64,000 bases of DNA from Paenibacillus_I sp035510375 (GCF_035510375.1 NZ_DATKHG010000067.1), one strand, 5' to 3'. Counted from the stretch's first letter, positions 24,389 through 32,603 are shown. Program-made: numbers and translations. The notes: generated by a model not told the origin, from the letters alone.

Positions 24389-24799
24389 ATGCAGCTGGAA
24401 AATATGCCGCTGGCACGCCAGGTCGATTTCGTGTTCCGCCATCTGGAGGATGAATTGACGAACGCGGTAGGGGGAACGGTGACGATTCAGATCCGGAACA
24501 ACACCGTAGGCAAGTTCGGTGTGCGCCACAATCCGATCGAGATGTGCGACGGGGAAATCGGCGAAGCCGGGAAGGGCCTGTCGCCCGAGCAGGTCCTGTC
24601 GTTTCGAAGGATGGCGGTGGAGGCGCTCAGGCATAAACGCAGCTGGACGCACGGCGAGATTCTGTACGATTTCGCGGTCCGCGGCGGCAAAGGCGGCTGG
24701 TCGGCGAGCGTGCTCTATGAATCCAACTACAATTCGGCCAACTGGACGTACCGCTATCAGCCGAAGCAGCCGACGCTCAAAGGCAATCAATTCGCATGA
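24389..24799 (+). CDS. Conserved hypothetical protein
   Basis: A 136-residue soluble protein (MQLENMPLARQVDFVFRHLEDEL...). It has an amphipathic N-terminal helix, then strand-rich sequence including GGTVTIQIRNNTVGKFGVRHNPI and WSASVLYESNYNSANWTYRY. I do not recognise the family. A clear promoter, AAAGGAGGG just before two consecutive ATGs (24386, 24389), and a terminator at 24811 show a real monocistronic gene. The second ATG gives better ribosome-site spacing. Confidence 0.6.
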   Translation: MQLENMPLARQVDFVFRHLEDELTNAVGGTVTIQIRNNTVGKFGVRHNPIEMCDGEIGEAGKGLSPEQVLSFRRMAVEALRHKRSWTHGEILYDFAVRGGKGGWSASVLYESNYNSANWTYRYQPKQPTLKGNQFA

Positions 24800-24810
24800 C
24801 AAGCAAATGA

Positions 24811-24841
24811 AAAAGCTGTCCGGAATGCGGACGGCTTTTTC
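24811..24841 (+). terminator. Terminator
   Basis: AAAAGCTGTCCG (24811-24822) pairs with CGGACGGCTTTT (24828-24839), one G-U pair, followed by T residues. It may serve both the plus-strand gene and the convergent SASP gene. Confidence 0.8.
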
Positions 24842-24863
24842 GTTTGCCCGATGATTCGGCTGC

Positions 24864-25091
24864 CTAGCGGTAAAATTGTGCCGCGAGCTGCTGTTCGGCC
24901 AGTTGAACCAGACGGCGGGTGATATTGCCGCCGATTGCGCCGGTGTCCCGCGTCGCCATGTAACCGTAATAGCCGTCCGGCGGCATTTGGATGCCGAGCT
25001 CCTGGGCGACCTCGAATTTCAGTTGCTGGAGCGCGGCTTCCGCTTGGGGAACGACCAGAGCGTTGTTGTTTCTTCGATTGCTCGATGCCAT
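24864..25091 (-). CDS. Small acid-soluble spore protein, alpha/beta type
   Basis: A 75-residue SASP: ALVVPQAEAALQQLKFEVAQELGIQMPPDGYYGYMATRDTGAIGGNITRRLVQLAEQQL. The first conserved block contains the germination protease target (KFEVAQELG) and the second, GxxGGxxxRRLVxxAE, contacts DNA. These proteins coat spore DNA and protect it from UV and heat, then are degraded on germination. ATG at 25091 has GGGAGGTG about 6 bases upstream. A SigG-type promoter lies at 25117-25145. A paralogue with nearly the same core lies at 27119-27349 on the other side of trpS. Confidence 0.95.
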   Translation of the reverse strand: MASSNRRNNNALVVPQAEAALQQLKFEVAQELGIQMPPDGYYGYMATRDTGAIGGNITRRLVQLAEQQLAAQFYR

Positions 25092-25116
25092 GCTGTTCAC
25101 CTCCCGGTCTACCCTT

Positions 25117-25145
25117 TATTATGGACGTGCTGGATAAATTTATGC
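25117..25145 (-). promoter_or_regulatory. SigG-type promoter of the SASP gene
   Basis: On the minus strand GCATA (25141-25145) and CATAATA (25117-25123) are separated by 17 bases. This agrees with the forespore SigG pattern (GhATr and CATnnTA). Confidence 0.65.
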
Positions 25146-25198
25146 CGCGGGCACGACAAAGTCGCCCTTGCCGGGCGGCCCTGGCGCAAACTGCATGT

Positions 25199-25603
25199 TC
25201 AAACCTTCGCTTTATAGCTCATTGCCGAGCGGGCGCTTTCCTTTGCTTTCCGTTCCTTCTCGAGCATGTCCCGGATGTCGGTTTTCAGTCTCGTGGAGCA
25301 GTGGAGGCAAAGATGGCCCTGCCTTGAAGGGCCGCCGCAGGAGTCGCAGGCGTCCGCAAGATTCGGGCAGGCGGACAAGGAAATTCGTTTCTGGCGAATA
25401 AAGGCTTGAATCGTCTTGACCGGCACGCCCGTCGCTTCGGCAAGCTGCTCGTTGCCGACACTGCGGTTGCGGGCCAAATAACGGTCGACCGCGGTGAACT
25501 GGCCGTCGATGAGCGCGGCGCATTCACCGCAAACACTGCGCAGGTTTTTCTGGTACAGCTTGCCGCAAGATGGACAGTGTTCTACCCTCAGTTCCGCCCC
25601 CAT
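25199..25603 (-). CDS. YvyF-like flagellar-operon-associated protein
   Basis: A 134-residue protein with two zinc-ribbon-like Cys clusters at the start (HCPSCGKLYQKNLRSVCGEC, Cys pairs around residues 10-13 and 25-28), a helix-turn-helix-like section (NEQLAEATGVPVKTIQAFIRQKRIS) and a third Cys cluster (DACDSCGG...HLCLHC). This is the layout of YvyF (TIGR03826), found at the start of the flgM-flgK region in Bacillus. Here no flagellar genes are adjacent, so the gene has been relocated or the family is not restricted to that operon. AAGGAG lies 8 bases before the ATG. It may act as a regulator. Confidence 0.75.
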   Translation of the reverse strand: MGAELRVEHCPSCGKLYQKNLRSVCGECAALIDGQFTAVDRYLARNRSVGNEQLAEATGVPVKTIQAFIRQKRISLSACPNLADACDSCGGPSRQGHLCLHCSTRLKTDIRDMLEKERKAKESARSAMSYKAKV

Positions 25604-25718
25604 CGTCCCACTCCTTAACTAGGTACTAGTTCTATTGGACTAATATTATCATAATTTAGACATATTATATAGAAAAAAATCGGGAAAATAGACCTTGGTT
25701 TGCAGGCTCATATGCTGC

Positions 25719-25746
25719 TTGACATTTGGATGCCACCGGGTATAAT
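25719..25746 (+). promoter_or_regulatory. SigA promoter of trpS
   Basis: Perfect TTGACA (25719-25724) and TATAAT (25741-25746), spacer 16 bases. The leader to the ATG at 25791 is only about 38 bases, so there is no room for a T-box. Confidence 0.85.
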
Positions 25747-25790
25747 TCTTCTAATCGTTATCGCTATCGTGATCAGGAGGCTTGGGTAAA

Positions 25791-26780
25791 ATGAAAAGAG
25801 TGCTTTCGGGAATACAGCCGAGCGGGCAGCTGACCCTCGGGAACTACATCGGGGCCATCCAGAATTTTGTTCGATTGCAGGAAACGCACGAGTGCTTTTT
25901 TATGGTCGTGGATATGCATGCGATCACCGTTCCTCAAGAGCCGATGGCGCTGCGCGAGCAAACCGAGGCGGTGGCCGCCCTATATATTGCGTCGGGCATC
26001 GATCCGGCCAAAGCGGCCGTGTTCGCCCAATCGCACGTTCCGGGCCATGCCGAGCTCGGCTGGTTGTTCACGACCCTTGCCTATATGGGAGAACTGGAGC
26101 GGATGACGCAGTTCAAGGACAAGTCGGCCGGCAAGGAGTCGGTCGGCGCTGGCCTGTTCGTTTACCCGGCCCTGATGGCTGCGGACATTCTGATCTATAA
26201 CGCGGATCTCGTGCCGGTAGGCGACGACCAGAAGCAGCATCTGGAGATTACGCGCGATCTGGCGGCGCGCTTCAACGGCCGATTCGGCGATTACTTCACG
26301 ATTCCGGAGCCGTACATTCCGAAGGTGGGGGCGCGGATTATGTCGCTTGACGACGCGTCCAGGAAAATGAGCAAGAGCAACCCGAATCCGGGCAGCTATA
26401 TCGCGATGCTGGACGAGCCGGACGCGGTGCGCAAAAAACTGAGCCGCGCGGTTACCGATTCGGGCCGCGAGGTGAAATACGATCCTGCGAACAAGCCGGA
26501 GATCAGCAACCTGATGAGCATCTACGCGCACTGCGCCGGCGTGACGCTTGAGGAAATCGAAAGCCGTTACGAGGGGCAGGGATACGGCGGGTTCAAAAAA
26601 GATTTGGCCGAGCATGTGGTGGCCGCTCTGGAGCCGCTGCAAGCCAAATACCGGGACATTCGCCGGTCCGGTGAAATCCACCGCATCCTCGCGGAAGGCG
26701 CCGAGCGCGCCGAGGCGATTGCGGCGCGAACGCTTCGCGGCGCCAAAGAGCGGATGGGCTTCCTTCCGCCGAAAGCTTAA
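25791..26780 (+). CDS. trpS: Tryptophanyl-tRNA synthetase
   Basis: A 329-residue class I aminoacyl-tRNA synthetase, the usual length for bacterial TrpRS. The HIGH-equivalent is PSGQLTLGNYIGAI at residues 10-23, the KMSKS loop is RKMSKSNPN, and the dimer-type core includes YPALMAADILIYNADLVPVGDDQKQHLEITRD. It charges tRNA-Trp with tryptophan in the cytosol. AGGAGG is 10 bases before the ATG; the TTG three codons earlier is too close to it. It has its own consensus promoter and no T-box leader, so expression looks constitutive. Confidence 0.97.
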   Translation: MKRVLSGIQPSGQLTLGNYIGAIQNFVRLQETHECFFMVVDMHAITVPQEPMALREQTEAVAALYIASGIDPAKAAVFAQSHVPGHAELGWLFTTLAYMGELERMTQFKDKSAGKESVGAGLFVYPALMAADILIYNADLVPVGDDQKQHLEITRDLAARFNGRFGDYFTIPEPYIPKVGARIMSLDDASRKMSKSNPNPGSYIAMLDEPDAVRKKLSRAVTDSGREVKYDPANKPEISNLMSIYAHCAGVTLEEIESRYEGQGYGGFKKDLAEHVVAALEPLQAKYRDIRRSGEIHRILAEGAERAEAIAARTLRGAKERMGFLPPKA

Positions 26781-26793
26781 TCATGGTCATGAA

Positions 26794-26830
26794 GATGGCG
26801 GTACTGCCTTAGTGCCGCCGTCATTTCATT
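26794..26830 (+). terminator. Probable trpS terminator
   Basis: GATGGCGGTAC (26794-26804) pairs with GTGCCGCCGTC (26812-26822) with two G-U pairs, then ATTTCATTTT. It overlaps the last codon of the convergent ylaF-like gene. Confidence 0.5.
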
Positions 26831-26991
26831 TTCCGCAAACGCGCCTTATAGATGAAGCCGGAGGCGATGCAGGCCAAGGCCAGCAGAAGAAAAAGCACGG
26901 CGAGCCACCCGTTATAGCTGATGGCGACGGCGGTTGCGATCATGAGCAGGACGGAGACGGAAGCGAACAGCAGGGACATTTTTTTGGACAC
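26821..26991 (-). CDS. Small membrane protein, YlaF-like (DUF5325)
   Basis: A 56-residue protein with two transmembrane helices (about residues 5-24 and 28-48) and a basic end (YKARLRKMK). Size and layout fit the YlaF/DUF5325 family of Bacillales; function unknown. GTG at 26991 has GAAGGAG 8 bases upstream. An ATG four codons later is an alternative. It faces the SASP gene across about 130 bases. Confidence 0.6.
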   Translation of the reverse strand: MSKKMSLLFASVSVLLMIATAVAISYNGWLAVLFLLLALACIASGFIYKARLRKMK

Positions 26992-27036
26992 GGCGAATAC
27001 TCCTTCATAATTATTTTTCAAAAGGGCCGGCTCTCC

Positions 27037-27065
27037 GGATATTATCGGGAAAGCGGTGCATAATA
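27037..27065 (+). promoter_or_regulatory. SigG-type promoter of the second SASP gene
   Basis: GGATA (27037-27041) and CATAATA (27059-27065), spacer 17 bases: same -10 and spacing as the promoter at 25117-25145, with one deviation in the -35. Confidence 0.5.
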
Positions 27066-27118
27066 AGTTTGCAAGCTTGCAAAAACACTACAGCTTAGAG
27101 GACGAAAGGAGAATTCAC

Positions 27119-27349
27119 ATGGGTGGCCGTAACCGCAGCAGCAGAAACGTTCTGGTAGTACCGCAGGCAAAACAGGCGCTGGAACAAATCAAATTTGAAG
27201 CGGCGCAAGAGCTCGGCGTTCAGATTCCGCAGGACGGTTATTACGGCAATATCGCGACTCGCGATGCCGGTTCCCTCGGGGGTTACATTACGAGACGGCT
27301 TGTGCAATTGGCGGAACAACAATTGTCCGGCGCCAACCGTCAATTCTAA
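27119..27349 (+). CDS. Small acid-soluble spore protein, alpha/beta type
   Basis: A 76-residue SASP: VLVVPQAKQALEQIKFEAAQELGVQIPQDGYYGNIATRDAGSLGGYITRRLVQLAEQQL. It keeps both conserved blocks, the protease recognition site KFEAAQELG and the DNA-contact segment. About three quarters of the core matches the SASP encoded at 24864-25091, so the two are paralogues flanking yvyF and trpS in opposite orientation. GAAAGGAG lies 7 bases before the ATG. SigG-type promoter upstream and a terminator 13 bases downstream. It coats DNA in the forespore. Confidence 0.95.
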   Translation: MGGRNRSSRNVLVVPQAKQALEQIKFEAAQELGVQIPQDGYYGNIATRDAGSLGGYITRRLVQLAEQQLSGANRQF

Positions 27350-27361
27350 GTATACCTACCG

Positions 27362-27390
27362 GAAGCCCGGGGCAACCTGGGCTTCTTTTT
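27362..27390 (+). terminator. Terminator of the SASP gene
   Basis: GAAGCCCGGG (27362-27371) pairs with CCTGGGCTTC (27376-27385) around GCAA, followed by five T residues. Confidence 0.85.
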
Positions 27391-27543
27391 CCTGTGCGGC
27401 GTGCCCAGAAGCGCGGCCCTTCATTCATTTTGCCTGAAGGGGCCGGCGGCGTCAATGCGCAAGCCTCCGCCGCCGTGCTATAATGGCTGCAGAGCCTATT
27501 CGTACCGTCCGCGGGCGGACGGCTAAGAGGAGCGACGCTGCCC

Positions 27544-27822
27544 ATGTACAAACTGTTTGTGGAATACAGGATCGCTCCGGAGCTGCGCCAATCGTTCATG
27601 GAATGGATGGCGCAGGCCAAGCTTCGCGAATCCGGCTTCCTTATATATGAAGGAACGGATCAGCCGGGACTGTTCGTTGAAGTATGGGAGGCAGCGAGCG
27701 AAGCCGAGGCCGAACGCAAAAAAGAAGAACGCTGCGGGGAGCGTTCCAGCTGGTCGGTCATGTTCGGTTATGTGTCCGGCGGAAGGGACAAGGTGCACGC
27801 CTGGACGTTCCGGCCCGTTTAG
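27544..27822 (+). CDS. Hypothetical protein, possible dimeric alpha/beta-barrel fold
   Basis: A 92-residue soluble protein, MYKLFVEYRIAPELRQSFMEWMAQAKLRESGFLIYEGTDQPGLFVEVWEAAS. The strand-helix-strand start and VEVWE pattern resemble the ferredoxin-like dimeric barrels of monooxygenase/NIPSNAP-type proteins, but no catalytic residue can be named. AAGAGGAG lies 12 bases before the ATG. Its stop overlaps the gerQ stop by 3-4 bases in convergent orientation. Confidence 0.5.
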   Translation: MYKLFVEYRIAPELRQSFMEWMAQAKLRESGFLIYEGTDQPGLFVEVWEAASEAEAERKKEERCGERSSWSVMFGYVSGGRDKVHAWTFRPV

Positions 27823-28361
27823 GAGCCGGCGTCGGAGCCTGCCGGGACCCGCGTCCCTGCCGTCGGGGTGGCGCTCGTCACGACGCCGCCCTGGAACGGA
27901 TATTCATAAGCGATCGGTTGGTCGAACGTGATGTAATCGAGGTTGACGGTAAGCAGCAAATAACGCATGCCCGTCACGGGATCGCTGAGAATGATATGAT
28001 CGCGTCCCGCCGCTTCGACGACGCCGCGGAACACCTTGGCGTTCCATTGCGAGTTGTTTTCAAACGTCATATAGACGGTCGCGACTTTGCCGCGGTTAAG
28101 CCTGACGATGTTCTCGACGTAGGATTCTTCAACTGCCGGCAGCGTTACGATGTTGCCGCCCGTCGGCGTTACAAACGCGCCGCTCGGCACGCTCGGCGGC
28201 ATTGGGGGCGCCATCGGAAAGCCGGTCGGGCCGGGATAGGACGGGTACGCGCCCGGCACGGCGCCGGGATAAACGGGGGGCATCCCTCCATACGGATATG
28301 AACCCGCGGCGCCTCCCGGATAGGCGCCTTTGCTGCCGAAAAAACCGCTGAGCATGTTCAT
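27819..28361 (-). CDS. gerQ: Spore coat protein required for CwlJ localisation
   Basis: A 180-residue protein. The first 80 residues are a low-complexity Gly/Pro/Tyr/Ala region (SYPYGGMPPVYPG...), typical of coat proteins. The C-terminal part has LPAVEESYVENIVRLNRGKVATVYMTFENN and FRGVVEAAGRDHIILSDPVTGMRYLLLTVNLDYITFD, the conserved GerQ (YwdL) domain. GerQ is cross-linked into the coat and holds the cortex-lytic enzyme CwlJ there. It lies 20 bases after cwlJ on the same strand, the same pairing as in Bacillus. ATG at 28361 has GAGGAGG 10 bases upstream. Confidence 0.93.
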   Translation of the reverse strand: MNMLSGFFGSKGAYPGGAAGSYPYGGMPPVYPGAVPGAYPSYPGPTGFPMAPPMPPSVPSGAFVTPTGGNIVTLPAVEESYVENIVRLNRGKVATVYMTFENNSQWNAKVFRGVVEAAGRDHIILSDPVTGMRYLLLTVNLDYITFDQPIAYEYPFQGGVVTSATPTAGTRVPAGSDAGS

Positions 28362-28381
28362 GTTCTTCGTTCCTCCTCGTA

Positions 28382-28804
28382 CTAATAGACTCTCGGACAG
28401 TCGCTTGGTCTCGGGGCATAGAAGCAATGCTTTTTATACCGGCCGACGTTCCGCTGGTTCCACCACGTAGGCGGACAGGCGCCGGCGGGACGGAAAAACC
28501 ATAACGCGTTGGAGGCGGGATGCTGCCGCTCGCCGCCCACTGCGCGCCGGGCCAGCCGAAGCTCCTTCTCGCGCGCCCTTTGGTAAAAATAACTTTTCTG
28601 CGTCGCTTCAAAGCCTCCGGGCCGCTGATAGACCATTTGCGGAATGGTGCGGATATTTTTGAAGTCCAGACAATTGCCGCGCACCCGGTTAACCCCGACG
28701 TTGCCGACCATCAGCATGCCGAGCACGCCCTCGCCTTCCGCTTCCGCCCGCATCAGGCGGGCAAGAACCCGGTTATGTTCCGTGTTCGTCTTAATAACCG
28801 CCAT
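28382..28804 (-). CDS. cwlJ: Spore cortex-lytic cell wall hydrolase
   Basis: A 140-residue protein of the SleB/CwlJ hydrolase domain: ARLMRAEAEGEGVLGMLMVGNVGVNRVRGNCLDFKNIRTIPQMVYQRPGGFEAT (catalytic Glu in RAEAEGEG) and SNALWFFRPAGACPPTWWNQRNVGRYKKHCFY. It lacks a signal peptide, as expected for CwlJ, which is assembled into the coat from the mother cell, unlike SleB. It degrades cortex muramic-lactam peptidoglycan during germination, triggered by Ca-dipicolinate. First gene of cwlJ-gerQ. Confidence 0.94.
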   Translation of the reverse strand: MAVIKTNTEHNRVLARLMRAEAEGEGVLGMLMVGNVGVNRVRGNCLDFKNIRTIPQMVYQRPGGFEATQKSYFYQRAREKELRLARRAVGGERQHPASNALWFFRPAGACPPTWWNQRNVGRYKKHCFYAPRPSDCPRVY

Positions 28805-28930
28805 CTTTCTCGCCGTTCACTTCCCTTCGCGTGCCTCGGGTTCCCGCCCATGGGCGGAACCACATGACATCATATTGCCCGAAAGCGGATTTGGTTCCTT
28901 GTCAATTTGATGAACGTAAGAACGCGAACA

Positions 28931-28959
28931 TTGTCAACGGTTTGTTTTTTCGGTATGAT
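28931..28959 (+). promoter_or_regulatory. SigA promoter of ctaB
   Basis: TTGTCA (28931-28936) and TATGAT (28954-28959), spacer 17 bases, 65 bases before the start codon. Confidence 0.6.
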
Positions 28960-29023
28960 AAAGTACGATTCACGGGCTTAAGGGGGCGATCATACCCCGG
29001 CGTCCGACTTTGGGGGGCCCGCT

Positions 29024-29896
29024 GTGCTAAACGATTTATGGATGTTAACGAAACCGCGGATCATTCGCCTCAACCTGATCGCCGCTTTCGGCGGCTTTTG
29101 GGTAGCGTCCAGGTGGGAGATCGATTGGCTTCTGCTGGTATGGATGCTGATCGGCTCCGCGCTGACGATGGCGTCGTCTTGCGTTATTAATAACTATTGG
29201 GACCGGGAGCTCGACACGAAGATGGAACGCACGAAGGACCGTGCGCTGCCGTCGGGACGATTGGGCCCCGGTTTTGTGCTCGGATACGGCATCGTGCTCG
29301 GTATTCTGGGCGAGCTTGTCTTGTTCCTCGCCGTCGGTCCGCTTGCCGGATGGCTCGGTTTGCTCGGCATGTTCGTCTATATCGTGATCTATACGATGTG
29401 GCTGAAGCGCTCGTCCACCTGGAGCACCTCCATCGGCGCCGTGTCGGGAGCGATGCCCCCGGTCATCGGCTACGTCTCCGTTGCGCAGGAAATCGACGCC
29501 GGCGCATGGCTGCTGTTCGCGCTGCTGTTCCTGTGGCAGCCTGCCCATTTCTGGTCGCTCGCGATTCGCCGGGTGGAGGAATACCGCGCGGCAGGCTTTC
29601 CGCTGCTGCCCGTCGTGAAAGGCATCCGCCGGACCAAGCTGCAGATGATTCCGTATGTCGTGCTGCTGCTGCCCGTCGGCATTCTGATGTATGCATACGG
29701 CTATACGGGTGTCGTTTTTCTGGCGATTTCGGTGCTCGGCGGCCTGTTTTGGGCATGGCATACGCTGACCGGCATCGGCGCCCGCAACGACGAGCAGTGG
29801 GCGAAGACCAACTTTCTCATCTCGGTTAATTATTTGATGGTCGTGTTTCTTGCGATGATCGTGAACACGACCGGGGACGGGGCTTGGCTGCCTTAA
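29024..29896 (+). CDS. ctaB: Protoheme IX farnesyltransferase (heme O synthase)
   Basis: A 290-residue UbiA-superfamily prenyltransferase with about 8-9 transmembrane helices. The two Asp-rich loops that bind farnesyl diphosphate are seen: NNYWDRELDTKMERTKDRALPSGR at about residues 57-80, and FLWQPAHFWSLAIRRVEEYRAAGFPLLP at about 170-197. It converts heme B to heme O, the precursor of heme A made by CtaA (encoded 13 kb downstream). GTG start with GGGGGG about 5 bases upstream. The first residues are shorter than in some homologues but all catalytic parts are present. Confidence 0.94.
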   Translation: MLNDLWMLTKPRIIRLNLIAAFGGFWVASRWEIDWLLLVWMLIGSALTMASSCVINNYWDRELDTKMERTKDRALPSGRLGPGFVLGYGIVLGILGELVLFLAVGPLAGWLGLLGMFVYIVIYTMWLKRSSTWSTSIGAVSGAMPPVIGYVSVAQEIDAGAWLLFALLFLWQPAHFWSLAIRRVEEYRAAGFPLLPVVKGIRRTKLQMIPYVVLLLPVGILMYAYGYTGVVFLAISVLGGLFWAWHTLTGIGARNDEQWAKTNFLISVNYLMVVFLAMIVNTTGDGAWLP

Positions 29897-29944
29897 AAGC
29901 GGCGGGCGTCCGCAGCGTGCTTAACGATCGACAGGAGCGGCATT

Positions 29945-30889
29945 ATGACGATATTTTTTCACATTTTACTGAACAACGTGCTTCCTCTGTCCGTGATGAT
30001 CGCCGTCGGGGTCATTCTGCAGCGGGCTTTTTCTTTGGATATCAAAACCTTGTCCAAGCTCAACTTCTATCTGTTTTCTCCCGCGATTATGTTCAAGCTG
30101 ATATACGAGACGCCGATTTCGCTCTCCGTATTCGGCCAGGTGATGCTGTTTATTTTGCTGTTTATGGCGTTTCAATTCGCGGCGGTAGGGCTCGCGATTC
30201 GCGTCCGGGGTTACACCGGCGGCATGAAGGCGGCCATGCGCAACAGCGTGCTTTTCTACAACAGCGCCAATTATGCGATACCGCTGAACCAGCTCGTGTT
30301 CTCGGGAAACCCGTTTACGCTTTCCATTCAAGTGCTCGTCATGATGGTGCAAAATTTGGTCCCCAACACCTACGGGGTCTATAACGTGAACGCCCACAAA
30401 GCGGATTGGCAGGCGATCCGCCGCGTCATGTTGTCGATGCCCTCCATCTACGTGATCCCGCTGGCCTTTCTGATGCGCGGATTTGACGTGCCGGTGCCGG
30501 ACTCGCTCTATACGCCGGTTCGCTATTTGGCCGACGCCTTCATCGGAACGGCGCTTATTACGCTCGGCGTTCAGCTCGGCAGCATGAGCTGGCGCATCAG
30601 CCGTTCGCTTGCCGTCGACGTCGGCTTGTCCGCCGCTTTGCGGCTGCTTGCCGGTCCCGCCCTGGCATGGCTCATTATACTGGCGCTCTCGCCGCTTGTC
30701 CGCATCGATGGGCTGACGGCCGCGGCGCTTATCATATCGTCGGCCGTACCGACGTCGCTCAGCAGCGTTCTGCTGGCGGTCGAGTTCGACAATGAGGCCG
30801 AATTCGCTTCCCAGGCGGTGTTCGTGTCCACCCTTCTGAGTGTCGTGACCGTGACGGTCGTCATTTATATGCTGAATATTCAGCGATAG
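29945..30889 (+). CDS. AEC family transporter (auxin efflux carrier-like)
   Basis: A 314-residue membrane protein with about 10 transmembrane helices. LSKLNFYLFSPAIMFKLIYETPI, RNSVLFYNSANYAIPLNQLVFS, FIGTALITLGVQLGS and IISSAVPTSLSSVLLAVEFDNEAEFASQAVFVSTLLSVVT match the AEC/MleP-type carriers, which move organic acids or similar compounds. The substrate cannot be predicted. GACAGGAG lies 8 bases before the ATG. Confidence 0.88.
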   Translation: MTIFFHILLNNVLPLSVMIAVGVILQRAFSLDIKTLSKLNFYLFSPAIMFKLIYETPISLSVFGQVMLFILLFMAFQFAAVGLAIRVRGYTGGMKAAMRNSVLFYNSANYAIPLNQLVFSGNPFTLSIQVLVMMVQNLVPNTYGVYNVNAHKADWQAIRRVMLSMPSIYVIPLAFLMRGFDVPVPDSLYTPVRYLADAFIGTALITLGVQLGSMSWRISRSLAVDVGLSAALRLLAGPALAWLIILALSPLVRIDGLTAAALIISSAVPTSLSSVLLAVEFDNEAEFASQAVFVSTLLSVVTVTVVIYMLNIQR

Positions 30890-30917
30890 AGGCAGGCGGC
30901 AGCGCTTCCCTGTCCCG

Positions 30918-31298
30918 TCAAATCAGTCCGTCCTCTTTGGTCCAGCGTTCGGCGGACGGGGCGGGATCGGGGTAGATGAGAAATTGCTCGAGTCCGGCTT
31001 TTTCCAGCTGCTGGAGCAAATATTCGTCAGGCGTTCCCTCGACGCCGGGGTATCCCCTGCGCGTGTAGATATGGTCGGCATCCGGAAACGCATCCCGCAG
31101 GATGCCGCGAATCCGTTTGCCCGGGGCGTCGTTGTCCGTGAAAATGTAGACATGGCGCCGGCCGACCTGCTTCGCCAGCTTGTCCATCTGCAGAGAGCCG
31201 GGCGTGCCGTACGTGCACAATATGTCGACATCGGGCGATACGAGCCGGCGCAGCCTGCTTCGATCGTTTTTGCCTTCCACGATAATGGCGATCTCCAC
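30918..31298 (-). CDS. Toprim-domain protein, YusF-like
   Basis: A 126-residue protein consisting essentially of one Toprim domain: IAIIVEGKNDRSRLRRLV at the start (catalytic Glu in VEGKND), a Gly-rich turn CTYGTPGS, and the acidic HVYIFTDNDAPGKRIRGIL (Asp-x-Asp). The remainder (TPDEYLLQQLEKAGLEQ) resembles RNase M5/YusF-type small Toprim proteins, which cut or bind structured nucleic acid. GTG at 31298 has GGGAGG 9 bases upstream; the frame extends further 5' without one. Confidence 0.82.
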   Translation of the reverse strand: MEIAIIVEGKNDRSRLRRLVSPDVDILCTYGTPGSLQMDKLAKQVGRRHVYIFTDNDAPGKRIRGILRDAFPDADHIYTRRGYPGVEGTPDEYLLQQLEKAGLEQFLIYPDPAPSAERWTKEDGLI

Positions 31299-31451
31299 CT
31301 TCGCATCCCTCCCGTTACCTACATTGTACCCATTTCCCGGGAAATGTCGAAGCACGGCTAACAGGCCCGCAGAGGGCGAGCCTGATTTTGCCTTGTTCGG
31401 GTTGCCGTAAGTGCGGCGTTCATCATCGGGCGGCCGATAGAGGCATTCCCA

Positions 31452-32603
31452 TCAGGCAACCCGGGTAGGCGGCGCGGAGCGGCTCGGAATCCGGTGCAGC
31501 GGCAGCACGCTGACGGCGATCATCAGCACCGCGAATCCGATGAAATACGGGGACAGGTAGTCGCGCACCATGCCTGCGAGCATCGGACCGAGAAACGCGC
31601 CGACCGAGAAGGCGACCGACAGGATGGAGAACGTGCGCCCGTAGCGCACGCCGCCGCTTAATTGGATAAGCAGGGAAGACAATGCGGGATAAATGATGCC
31701 CTTGGCCATGCCGATCAGCAGCAGCAGCCACTCCAGCGGCAGCGGCACGCGGACGGCGACGGAGAAAAAGGCCAGGGAGAGGAAGAATGAGCCGGCCAGT
31801 GTGCGCGCATACGGCGAGTACCGGTTGAGAAAAAGCAGGCTCAGGGTGAACAGGGCGCCCAGGCTGACAAGGGAAAAAAGGATGCCTGTCGCCAGGATGC
31901 CTTCGTCGTCATGCGCCATGAGCGGCAGCTCGAACGACAGGATGCCTTGGGCGCAGGCCATGGCGACCGGAAGCGAATAGACGAGCCACGGCATCGGTCC
32001 CGTCCCCGGCGCCGGCGCTGCGGGTTGGGCGGCCGGCTTGGCCTCCGTCGGCTGCTTTTGGACGTCCCGGATAAAAGCGAGCGCGCAGGCCGCGGTGCCG
32101 ATCAGAATCCAGCCGAGCACATAGAACGCCTGCTCGAAGCCGATGCGGGCGACAAGCAGGGCGCCGGCGGCCGGGGATACGACGGAGGCGAGCGTATGGA
32201 CCAGTCCGTTGCCGGCCATCAGCTTGCCTTGCCTCACCTGGTCGGTTGTGATTTTGGCCAGGAGCGCCATGCAGGCCGGAGAGAGAAAGGCCAGAACGAA
32301 GCCGCTTATGGAGCGGAGGGTAAGCAGCTGCCAGGGATCGGTTACCCGCGATTGGAGCAGCAGCACCCCTCCGGCAAGCAGCAGACTGAGCACGATGAAC
32401 GGCCGGCTGCCGAACCGGTCGACGCTGTAGCCCGCGATCAGGTTGCCTGGCAGGTGGGTGATGGAATACATGCCCATCATGAGGCCGATGAACGAGGGGG
32501 CGGCGCCGAGCGACACGGCGAACGGCGTCAGGATCGGATATTGGGCATGCAGGTCGAACACGGCGATGAACGAAAACAGGTACAACCATACGGCCGTTTT
32601 CAT
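31452..32603 (-). CDS. Major facilitator superfamily transporter
   Basis: A 383-residue protein with 12 predicted transmembrane helices in two halves. MFS motifs are AGYSVDRFGSRPFIVLSLLLAGG (motif A, loop 2-3) and a central cytoplasmic loop rich in Pro/Ala (about residues 180-205). C-terminal half has GVRYGRTFSILSVAFSVGAFLGPMLAG. Resembles drug/sugar efflux-type MFS proteins; substrate unknown. ATG at 32603 has GGGAG 9 bases upstream on the minus strand. Divergent from the membrane protein gene at 32769. Confidence 0.85.
   Translation of the reverse strand: MKTAVWLYLFSFIAVFDLHAQYPILTPFAVSLGAAPSFIGLMMGMYSITHLPGNLIAGYSVDRFGSRPFIVLSLLLAGGVLLLQSRVTDPWQLLTLRSISGFVLAFLSPACMALLAKITTDQVRQGKLMAGNGLVHTLASVVSPAAGALLVARIGFEQAFYVLGWILIGTAACALAFIRDVQKQPTEAKPAAQPAAPAPGTGPMPWLVYSLPVAMACAQGILSFELPLMAHDDEGILATGILFSLVSLGALFTLSLLFLNRYSPYARTLAGSFFLSLAFFSVAVRVPLPLEWLLLLIGMAKGIIYPALSSLLIQLSGGVRYGRTFSILSVAFSVGAFLGPMLAGMVRDYLSPYFIGFAVLMIAVSVLPLHRIPSRSAPPTRVA

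Noticed and set aside
25620..25790. T-box leader for trpS
   Set aside because: The consensus promoter lies only about 45 bases before the start codon, leaving no room for a T-box.
28900..28990. Rex site before ctaB
   Set aside because: TTGTCAA-type segments are present but without the second arm at the correct spacing.
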